NCBI GenBank assembly: GCA_009776695.1
Contig: WRNI01000003.1
Span: 360-13,653, forward strand
DNA from: Methanomassiliicoccaceae archaeon
Lineage (GTDB): Archaea; Thermoplasmatota; Thermoplasmata; Methanomassiliicoccales; Methanomethylophilaceae
Direction: 5' to 3'
DNA length: 13,294 bases
The translations under genes were made by a program, and so were the position numbers. The notes under the pieces are model-generated. The model searched no databases and was not told the origin of the DNA. It worked only from the letters and a program-made list of their open reading frames with translations. Shown piece by piece: positions 8,307-12,899 of the stretch (position 1 is the stretch's first letter; each line of letters starts with the position of its first letter).

Positions 8307-9887
8307 TCAGTCCTTCACGAACGGGTTATATGATTCCTGTGGCAGACGCACTGTCTTTTCTTCGTTCATGATCAATTCTTCGGGTTCCCTGTCGCTTGCA
8401 AGCACGGCACGGCCGTTCGCCCACTCTCTTGTCTGTTTGATCACTTCGCTCATTGTTTTAGACAGAGGCGTCGTATCTCTGATGGCTCCTTCTACATCGG
8501 ACGGCCCTATGTCATGTCCTTTATCGAATGCCCGGTACATAGCCTCTTTTATGGCTTCTTCCAGTTCTGCGCCGGTATATCCTTTCGAAATATTCGCCAA
8601 TTTTTCCATATCTTTGTTCGAAAATGCTTTCCTCTTCCTCTTTTTCAGATGGATCTCAATTATTTCTTTGCGATCCATCTGATCAGGCAGATCGACAAAG
8701 AATATCTCGTCGACGCGTCCCTTTCTTAATAGTTCAGGGGGCAGCTGTGCGATGTTATTCGCCGTGGCCACAACGAACACTGGCTTCTTTTTTTCCTGCA
8801 TCCACGTCAGGAACGTCCCCAAGACCCTCGCCGTAGTTCCGCCGTCCGTTGCGCCGGAGCTTTGCATGCCCGACATTCCTTTCTCGATCTCGTCGATCCA
8901 CAATATGCAGGGCGCCAGCGTTTCTGCAACATTCAATGCAGACCTCATGTTCTCTTCTGACTGGCCGACAATGCCCCCAAAGACGCGCCCCATGTCAAGT
9001 CTGAGAAGCGGTAACTTCCAGGCGTTCGCAACGGCCTTTGCAGCCAAACTTTTTCCTGTTCCGGGGAGGCCCAGAAGCATTATTCCCCTGGGAGGCTCAA
9101 GACCGAAGTTTTGTGCATCCTGTGTAAATGCCTTTTCTCTTCTCTTCAGCCAATCCTTAAGACGGTTGAGTCCTCCGATATCGCTAAGATTTTGTTGAGG
9201 CTGATAGTATTCCAGATTTCCGCGTTTACGGATAACCTGTTCTTTCTCAGCGGAAACCAATGGTATTTCCTCCTCGGTCAGCATCTTTCTCTCAACAACC
9301 GCGCACGCATATGCGGACCATGCCTCCGACGTCGACAGACCGAGAGCAGCATCGATCAGTCGCTGTGATTCATCATAGTTTCGGTCATCTAGACCGAACT
9401 GATCTTTGACTGTGCTCATTATATCTCTTATCTGCTCTCTTTCCGGAAGAGGCAAATGGAGAATTTGAACATCCTTTTCCAATTCAATTGGGAGATGGGG
9501 CGCCGGCTGAGAAATTATAAGTACTCTTTCTTTGAGTTCTCCAAGCGAGATTTTGCGCGAAATGTTGCGTATTCTGCTTATTATTTTGGGGTTTTCCTTT
9601 GTGATGAACGGGTGGAAGTCTTCTAAAAGAAGAATCATTTTTTTATTATCGGGATCCGCGTACCAGTCGAGAACATCGCCCGGTCCCATTTCCGCATCTA
9701 TAATTCTTATCTTCTTATTTTCGTATCTCCTGAGACCTTCGGTCAGATTCCAGATATACGGTTCGAGCGATGTATTTTTCGAGACCTTCATAAGAGATGC
9801 ATGTACACGAAGCGTCTCATAACTGATTATTTGGATCACAGGGGTATTCGCTTCCACAAGTGTTTGTAACCTTTTATCAAAATCCAT
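8307..9887 (-). CDS. Ycf46-like AAA+ ATPase
   Basis: A 526-residue protein, close to the usual length of Ycf46-type ATPases. The N-terminal half (LVEANTPVIQIISYETLRV, then YIWNLTEGL) matches the inactive first lobe of this family. The C-terminal AAA+ module has Walker A GLPGTGKS (273-280), Walker B CILWIDEIEKG (327-337), sensor 1 FVVATANN (371-378), an arginine-finger region RKGRVDEIF (388-396) and a GYTGAELEEA sensor-2 helix (436-445). An upstream in-frame ATG at 9998 would add 37 poorly conserved-looking residues and would lie beyond the TATA box at 9935-9950, so I chose the ATG at 9887, which has GGTGAT just before it. First gene of the operon. AAA+ proteins of this class remodel or unfold partners; here the partners are probably the DUF1257, DUF2997, helicase and PLD-like proteins. 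Confidence 0.9.
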   Translation of the reverse strand: MDFDKRLQTLVEANTPVIQIISYETLRVHASLMKVSKNTSLEPYIWNLTEGLRRYENKKIRIIDAEMGPGDVLDWYADPDNKKMILLLEDFHPFITKENPKIISRIRNISRKISLGELKERVLIISQPAPHLPIELEKDVQILHLPLPEREQIRDIMSTVKDQFGLDDRNYDESQRLIDAALGLSTSEAWSAYACAVVERKMLTEEEIPLVSAEKEQVIRKRGNLEYYQPQQNLSDIGGLNRLKDWLKRREKAFTQDAQNFGLEPPRGIMLLGLPGTGKSLAAKAVANAWKLPLLRLDMGRVFGGIVGQSEENMRSALNVAETLAPCILWIDEIEKGMSGMQSSGATDGGTTARVLGTFLTWMQEKKKPVFVVATANNIAQLPPELLRKGRVDEIFFVDLPDQMDRKEIIEIHLKKRKRKAFSNKDMEKLANISKGYTGAELEEAIKEAMYRAFDKGHDIGPSDVEGAIRDTTPLSKTMSEVIKQTREWANGRAVLASDREPEELIMNEEKTVRLPQESYNPFVKD

Positions 9888-9934
9888 GCCATCACCATGT
9901 GAATGTTTTGATTTCAGGCTTAAAAGAGGCCGAT

Positions 9935-9950
9935 GGATATAAATATATCC
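9935..9950 (-). promoter_or_regulatory. palindromic TATA box of the seven-gene operon
   Basis: On the minus strand the sequence GGATATATTTATATCC contains an archaeal TATA-like core. It lies about 55 bases before the chosen ATG at 9887, so a start of transcription 25 bases on would leave a leader of roughly 30 bases. GGATAT and ATATCC form a perfect inverted repeat around four AT bases. A dimeric repressor could therefore cover the TATA box, and the box could work in both directions. Inferred from position and composition. Confidence 0.6.
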
Positions 9951-9988
9951 GTAACACAACTTCACACCGATTATTTTTTTTGTAACAG

Positions 9989-10038
9989 TGCTATGCACGG
10001 TACAGTTCCTGCATCAAAATCACCCGCCTGCAGGGGTG
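9989..10038. promoter_or_regulatory. small inverted repeats in the divergent promoter region
   Basis: Between the two promoters lie GTGC-TAT-GCAC at 9989-9999 and CACCC...GGGTG at 10021-10025 and 10034-10038, flanking a CCTGCAGG core. Both are short and could be regulator binding sites or chance. The rest of 9888-10104 holds no gene that I can support. Confidence 0.2.
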
Positions 10039-10076
10039 CATACAAAAAGTCCGAAATGACAATTTCATACCCCAAA

Positions 10077-10086
10077 TCAAATATTG
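10077..10086 (+). promoter_or_regulatory. TATA-like box of the glycosylase gene
   Basis: TCAAATATTG is centred about 25 bases before the GTG start at 10105. No Shine-Dalgarno-like sequence precedes that start. The spacing suits a leaderless or nearly leaderless transcript, common in several archaeal groups. Confidence 0.4.
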
Positions 10087-10104
10087 GTGTTCGTTTACTG
10101 ATGT

Positions 10105-10728
10105 GTGGACGAATTCGAACAGCTCAGATCGGAACTGCTGAGATGCAGGGAATGCAGGGAACTTTTCGGTTTTGAACCGCGTCCCGTAACAATGGGAAAC
10201 TCATGCGCAAAGATAATGCAGGTGAGCCAAGCACCGTCAATACACGTTCATAACACAGGCCGTTCGTTCAACGACATAAGCGGCAGAAGATTAAGAGGCG
10301 AGTGGTATAAGATCTCCGATGAGACGTTCTACGATCCGGATATATTCTACATAACGTCCGTGGGCCATTGCTATCCCGGTAAATCGAAAGGACAAGGCGA
10401 TAACCCTCCGCCGAGGATATGCGCTCAGAAATGGCTGAGGCGTGAGATAGAGGTTGTGAACAACGAGATATTCATACTCGTAGGGAAAGCGGCGGCGGAC
10501 TTCTTCTTTCCCAAAGAGAATTTCACCGATCTCGTGTTCAGCGATCAGAAGATAAACGGAAAACAAGCGTACGTGATGCCTCATCCGTCACCGCTGAACG
10601 TGAAATGGTTCAAGGACAATCCAAAATTTGAAAAGGAACGTATCCCCGAGATAAGGAAAGCGGTTCACGATATCACGGACAAGCTTTCAAAAGAGCAAAA
10701 ACAGAGCGGACCAGATAGGGAAAGGTAG
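10105..10728 (+). CDS. uracil-DNA glycosylase superfamily protein (family 4/5-like, Fe-S)
   Basis: A 207-residue protein starting with GTG. Enzymes of this superfamily remove uracil (or other deaminated bases) from DNA and start base excision repair. Four cysteines fit the Fe-S pattern of families 4 and 5: CREC (residues 14-17), C in GHCYPGK (about 89) and C in PRICAQKWL (about 105). The first active-site motif reads VSQAPSIHVHNTGRSFND, closer to the family 5 form (xxAPxxHxxxxTGRxF) than to the family 4 GExPG form, and lacks an acidic or Asn catalytic residue at the usual early place. The second motif MPHPSPLN matches the superfamily HPS loop. The TAG stop overlaps the tRNA-Gln 3' end by three bases on the opposite strand. 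If the organism decodes TAG as pyrrolysine, readthrough would add 16 codons to a TGA. Superfamily is firm; exact family and base preference are not. Confidence 0.87.
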   Translation: MDEFEQLRSELLRCRECRELFGFEPRPVTMGNSCAKIMQVSQAPSIHVHNTGRSFNDISGRRLRGEWYKISDETFYDPDIFYITSVGHCYPGKSKGQGDNPPPRICAQKWLRREIEVVNNEIFILVGKAAADFFFPKENFTDLVFSDQKINGKQAYVMPHPSPLNVKWFKDNPKFEKERIPEIRKAVHDITDKLSKEQKQSGPDRER

Positions 10729-10798
10729 CCTCGCGCAGATTCGAACTGCGGTCGCAAGATCCAGAGTCTCACATGATTGACCACTACACTACGAGGCT
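10726..10798 (-). tRNA. tRNA-Gln (CUG)
   Basis: The 73-base minus-strand sequence folds as a cloverleaf. The acceptor stem is AGCCTCG with CGAGGCT and discriminator A. The T arm is CGCAG-TTCGAAT-CTGCG. The D arm begins GTGTAGTGG. The anticodon stem TGAGA/TCTTG carries the loop CTCTGGA, giving anticodon CUG. No CCA is encoded and no intron is seen. The anticodon stem has two wobble pairs (T-G and G-T). It is convergent with the glycosylase gene and shares three bases with its stop codon. Confidence 0.95.
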
Positions 10799-10822
10799 GT
10801 GAGACCGCCTAATACGCTCCGC

Positions 10823-10834
10823 TTTTTAATAATT
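10823..10834 (-). promoter_or_regulatory. TATA-like box of tRNA-Gln
   Basis: On the minus strand AATTATTAAAAA is centred about 30 bases before the tRNA 5' end at 10798, the usual distance for an archaeal tRNA promoter. Read on the plus strand the same place is a T-run that could also end the glycosylase transcript. Confidence 0.5.
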
Positions 10835-10989
10835 TCCGTCGGATCCCGGAAAGAACTATGGATCAGGATCAGGAACAATAAGAACAGCGACCGAAGGATT
10901 ATAAGAAAACACAGAAATAGCACTGCGTCCGGCGAGCCGTGACTTAATATATTCGTGTTGTCATCAAGAATGCTGACCGATCGCCTATC

Positions 10990-11017
10990 TGGCACTTGCT
11001 GGTGGCCCGGTCTCATT
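10990..11017 (+). repeat. repeat 5' block, copy 1
   Basis: TGGCACTTGCTG followed by GGCCCGGTCTCATT. The same 12 bases followed by a similar GTCC/GTCTCATT segment recur at 11313 and 12809. After this copy the sequence becomes T-rich (ATTTTGTCTGTTCTCTTC). Confidence 0.7.
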
Positions 11018-11157
11018 CAAATTTTGTCTGTTCTCTTCTTTGTCTGCAATTTATCATGAGCCCTTATTTTCGTTCAGACGGTTTACACTCAGTCGCAAAC
11101 GGTTGTTCATCCCCGGCAATGGTGTCTTTTGTAATGTTTATTTCCGGGAGAGCTGCG

Positions 11158-11194
11158 ACCCGCGCGCACAAGGCGAAACGCAGCACCTCGAATC
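11158..11194 (+). repeat. repeat 3' block, diverged copy
   Basis: CGCGCGCACAAGGCGAAACG begins here at 11161. It shares GCGCGCAC exactly with the copies at 11991 and 12581, and AAGGCGAA with those at 11531 and 12848. The relation beyond these words is weak. Confidence 0.45.
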
Positions 11195-11312
11195 TTAAAA
11201 AGCACGGATCAACAACCGCCGGGAATTGTCCCGTGATCCTCAAAATAAGGATCTTCCTTCAGATGGTTTCTTTTATTCAATGTGCGTAACATTCACCGAC
11301 CTGGGTAACTCT

Positions 11313-11342
11313 TGGCACTTGCTGAGAGTCCGATCCTATTTT
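11313..11342 (+). repeat. repeat 5' block, copy 2
   Basis: TGGCACTTGCTG followed by AGAGTCCGATCCTATTTT. It is identical to the other two 5' blocks over the first 12 bases and then drifts, ending again in a T-rich stretch. Confidence 0.65.
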
Positions 11343-11440
11343 CCGCTCAGTTCTTTCGTCCGCTTGTTTCTCCTGTGTTTTGAAAAGAGGTCATCCTCAC
11401 AGTCAGAGACGAAAGCGCTCCGAACAGACAATCATTAAAA

Positions 11441-11449
11441 TTTAAATAT
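11441..11449 (+). promoter_or_regulatory. TATA-like box in gene-poor region
   Basis: TTTAAATAT is preceded by a short A-rich stretch and followed by GC-rich sequence. It is a possible promoter for an untranslated RNA through the repeat at 11490-11562. No coding gene follows. Confidence 0.25.
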
Positions 11450-11489
11450 GATCGCCGGACTGTATCATTGGTGGCTATATGGCCTGCCG

Positions 11490-11562
11490 GGTCTTGCTAT
11501 CACTGGCCACTCACATAATTTATATTCTGCAAGGCGAAGCGCGACTGGCGGTTGGATACGCA
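11490..11562 (+). repeat. near-complete repeat copy with internal TATA-like box
   Basis: This copy aligns over its length with 12806-12880: a CTTGCT(A/G)TC...GGCC segment, then TTTATATT (11519-11526), then a 23-base block at 11531-11553 that is identical to 12848-12870. The flanks differ. The block begins AAGGCGAAGCGCGACTGG. The TTTATATT could act as a TATA box with a start near 11547. Confidence 0.8.
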
Positions 11563-11587
11563 TGTGCGAGGCGTAACTTGAGTAGGA
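11556..11587 (+). repeat. repeat 3' block, diverged tandem copy
   Basis: TACGCATGTGCGAGGCGTAA followed by CTTGAG. It aligns with the blocks at 11988 and 12579 (ACGCGCGCACGARATGCRAC then TTGAG). It directly follows the near-complete copy. Confidence 0.5.
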
Positions 11588-11590
11588 CAA

Positions 11591-11625
11591 CCCCGGGGTC
11601 TCGATTTAGACGGGACATACCGGGG
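11591..11625 (+). other. GC-rich nested hairpin
   Basis: CCCCGG at 11591-11596 can pair with CCGGGG at 11620-11625, and inside it GTCT (11598-11601) pairs with AGAC (11608-11611) around a six-base loop. No T-run follows directly, so it looks more like part of a folded RNA than a terminator. Strand is uncertain; the plus strand is assumed from the promoter-like box at 11519. Confidence 0.35.
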
Positions 11626-11657
11626 GATTACGTCTGAGCGTCATATTTGTATAACTG

Positions 11658-11672
11658 TATAAAAAAACTGTC
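11658..11672 (+). promoter_or_regulatory. TATA-like duplicated motif, copy 1
   Basis: TATAAAAAAACTGTC is identical to 11937-11951, 279 bases away. Each copy precedes a GC-rich stretch ending in a CACG(N)GCACGAGA repeat block. It could be the promoter of a small RNA. Confidence 0.4.
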
Positions 11673-11762
11673 TCTGACCAGCCATGCGTTGCATATATCG
11701 TCATATACCGAAATTCCTGTCCGAATTCCGAAAGATCCTGCGGCGATCGCATCATAGGCCAC

Positions 11763-11792
11763 AACTCACGTGCACGAGACACAACTCTAAAG
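11763..11792 (+). repeat. repeat 3' block, diverged copy
   Basis: AACTCACGTGCACGAGACAC followed by AACTC. It aligns with the block at 11988 (AATTCACGCGCGCACGAGAT), with a two-base gap. Confidence 0.5.
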
Positions 11793-11896
11793 GCAGATGT
11801 CGAGAAAACAGACCTTACCACAGAAAAAGCGCTGAAAGACCCAGCCAAAAGACATTGGAAGAAAGGATAAGTGCCGAGGGACCCATCCTGAGGGGA

Positions 11897-11909
11897 GGGG
11901 TTTTACCCC
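11897..11909 (+). other. short G/C hairpin
   Basis: GGGG-TTTTA-CCCC forms a four-pair stem with a five-base loop in a purine-rich context. It is weak on its own and lies 28 bases before the second duplicated TATA-like motif. Confidence 0.2.
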
Positions 11910-11936
11910 AGAGCATCTACATATCACTGTAGCTAT

Positions 11937-11951
11937 TATAAAAAAACTGTC
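11937..11951 (+). promoter_or_regulatory. TATA-like duplicated motif, copy 2
   Basis: TATAAAAAAACTGTC is identical to 11658-11672. A repeat 3' block follows 38 bases after it. Confidence 0.4.
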
Positions 11952-11987
11952 CACAGTCATTCTGATGCTACAAACATCGAGCTGCAA

Positions 11988-12020
11988 TTCACGCGCGCAC
12001 GAGATGCAACTTTGAGATGG
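11988..12020 (+). repeat. repeat 3' block
   Basis: TTCACGCGCGCACGAGATGC followed by AACTTTGAG. It shares ACGCGCGCACGA exactly with 12580-12591, and RTGCRACTT after it. Confidence 0.65.
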
Positions 12021-12042
12021 TCTTTTATATTTGACATAGCTA

Positions 12043-12081
12043 ACCGTCGATAGGTGCGTGGCCGACGGTATGTCGGTCACG
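12043..12081 (+). other. two mutually exclusive hairpins
   Basis: ACCGTCG (12043-12049) is perfectly complementary to CGACGGT (12063-12069). The overlapping segment 12057-12066 also pairs with 12072-12081 (ten pairs including one G-T, loop GGTAT). Only one can form at a time. A T-rich tail (ATTCATATTTTAG) follows. The layout recalls an attenuator or riboswitch expression platform, but no gene starts directly after it; the next start is at 12334. Confidence 0.3.
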
Positions 12082-12288
12082 GCCTCATTCATATTTTAGC
12101 ATTCTTTGATAATGCTCTTTCGTTCTCGTTGTTTCTTTTTGGCCCATTCCAATTATCCGTGTTCTTTCATAGTTTACTGTGATGATAAAGTCTCCGAGTG
12201 TGAAAGAAATGCCGTCTTTAGCCCGAAGCATGTCTTTATGTTCTTCATTGAGAGAATCTCCAGATCAAAACAAAAAGCAAAAAGAGCA

Positions 12289-12301
12289 AAAGTATAAAAA
12301 T
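12289..12301 (+). promoter_or_regulatory. TATA box of the small gene at 12334
   Basis: AGTATAAAAATAG lies about 39 bases before the ATG at 12334, giving a predicted start near 12320 and a leader of about 12-15 bases that includes GAAGGT. Confidence 0.55.
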
Positions 12302-12333
12302 AGGCCCCCATTCCGTCAAAAGAAGGTAATTTT

Positions 12334-12534
12334 ATGACGGTACACCTCACCCCTGAGCAATACAAGGAAAAGTACGACAGAATATTCCCTATCATGAAGG
12401 CAAAGGGTCTGAGCGACCGTGATGCCGACATCGTCACAATACGTAAGATCCATCCGACATCAACGCGCCCGCTGGCGAACTACTACGGCATATCTGTCGA
12501 TGAAGTGAAAAAGATCGTGGCAGAGAATTGGTAG
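12334..12534 (+). CDS. hypothetical 66-residue protein
   Basis: A small protein, MTVHLTPEQYKEKYDRIFP onward, ending KKIVAENW. I do not recognise a family. The composition is protein-like: helical segments at about 7-24 and 27-38, then a YYGISVDEVKKIV helix near 51-62 that resembles the sequence-reading half of a small helix-turn-helix (compare GISVDEV). It has no signal peptide or membrane segment. The start is supported by GAAGGT six bases before the ATG and a good TATA box upstream. It ends in TAG; if TAG were read as pyrrolysine the frame would continue 23 codons to a TGA within the repeat at 12579-12612. It stands alone between two gene-poor stretches. A small DNA-binding or regulatory protein is possible but unproven. 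Confidence 0.7.
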   Translation: MTVHLTPEQYKEKYDRIFPIMKAKGLSDRDADIVTIRKIHPTSTRPLANYYGISVDEVKKIVAENW

Positions 12535-12578
12535 TTCGGGTTCACTCCTCCGATACAAGGTGGTGCAGTTATGGTTCG

Positions 12579-12612
12579 TACGCGCGCACGAAATGCGACT
12601 TGAGAATACTCA
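12579..12612 (+). repeat. repeat 3' block
   Basis: GTACGCGCGCACGAAATGCG followed by ACTTGAGAATACTC. Beyond the shared ACGCGCGCACGA, its end GAATACTC lines up with GAAATACTG of the copy at 12848, which links the two block types as one family. Confidence 0.65.
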
Positions 12613-12805
12613 AAGCGAATGCAGACAGGCAACGATCGGATATAACGTTCCCGAGAAGAAATAAATTTGCGCGTGCCGGTCCCTGCGGTTGGTCGGTGCA
12701 GAGATTGTCCGAGCCACGCACAAAACAGCAACGCTGGGTTACGTATAAAAATTTTGCGTCAAGTTTTAAACAATGCCACGCTGTAGCGGGTTTGACAGAG
12801 GAACC

Positions 12806-12880
12806 TGGTGGCACTTGCTGTCGGCCCCGTCCCATTTTTATATTACTAAGGCGAAGCGCGACTGGCGGTTAGAAATACTG
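12806..12880 (+). repeat. near-complete repeat copy upstream of the PP2C-like gene
   Basis: Contains GGTGGCACTTGCTG (5' block), GGCCCCGTCCCATT, TTTATATT (12837-12844), and the 23-base block at 12848-12870 identical to 11531-11553, then AGAAATACTG. It is the fullest copy and appears to join the 5' and 3' blocks seen separately elsewhere. Confidence 0.8.
12837..12844 (+). promoter_or_regulatory. possible TATA box for the gene at 12900, inside the repeat
   Basis: TTTATATT would place a transcription start near 12866 and a leader of about 34 bases containing part of the repeat. A less standard box (TTAGAAATA, 12869-12877) would instead fit a leaderless start at 12900. No Shine-Dalgarno sequence precedes the ATG, which slightly favours the second. 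Confidence 0.35.
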
Positions 12881-12899
12881 TATATTGTATCTCAGAACG

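Larger units (their letters stand above)
10799..12333. other. 1.5 kb gene-poor region with repeats and possible small RNAs
   Basis: I find no convincing protein gene here. Open frames up to about 100 codons exist on both strands, but they have erratic composition, lack good starts and change frame across the repeats. What the region does hold is a degenerate repeat family in one orientation, several AT-rich TATA-like boxes (11441, 11519, 11658, 11937, about 12022), and two hairpin structures (11591-11625 and 12043-12081). The individual pieces are listed separately. Small non-coding RNA genes or remains of a mobile repeat are both possible. Confidence 0.6.
12535..12899. other. 365-base gene-free stretch
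   Basis: No protein gene is supported; the overlapping open frames on both strands are broken up by the repeats. It holds a repeat 3' block at 12579-12612, an AT-rich box (GTATAAAAATTTT near 12743), and the near-complete repeat copy at 12806-12880 that leads into the next gene. Confidence 0.6.

Noticed and set aside
9888..9998. Upstream in-frame ATG extending the AAA+ ATPase by 37 residues
   Set aside because: The extension crosses the TATA-like palindrome, has no family similarity, and the ATG at 9887 has a better ribosome binding site.
9933..10175. 80-codon plus-strand frame overlapping the glycosylase start
   Set aside because: It begins at the TATA palindrome, has no recognisable features and competes with a clear glycosylase N-terminus.
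10789..11016. Hydrophobic 75-residue minus-strand frame that might be a membrane peptide
   Set aside because: It runs into the tRNA-Gln gene and covers its promoter, and its start lies within a repeat block.
11684..11932. 82-codon plus-strand frame, and an alternative frame ending AKRHWKKG
   Set aside because: The frames cross a repeat block, the second has no start codon, and neither has a ribosome binding site or family motif; a short gene remnant cannot be excluded.
12179..12200. GTGATGA resembling a C box of a C/D guide RNA
   Set aside because: No matching CTGA D box at the right distance; only CCGA is seen.
10990..12880. CRISPR array
   Set aside because: The repeats are unequal in length and spacing, diverged, and contain a TATA-like box; no cas genes are seen.
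10990..12880. Replication origin with origin recognition boxes
   Set aside because: The repeats do not resemble the archaeal ORB consensus I know, are all in one orientation, and no orc1/cdc6 gene is present.
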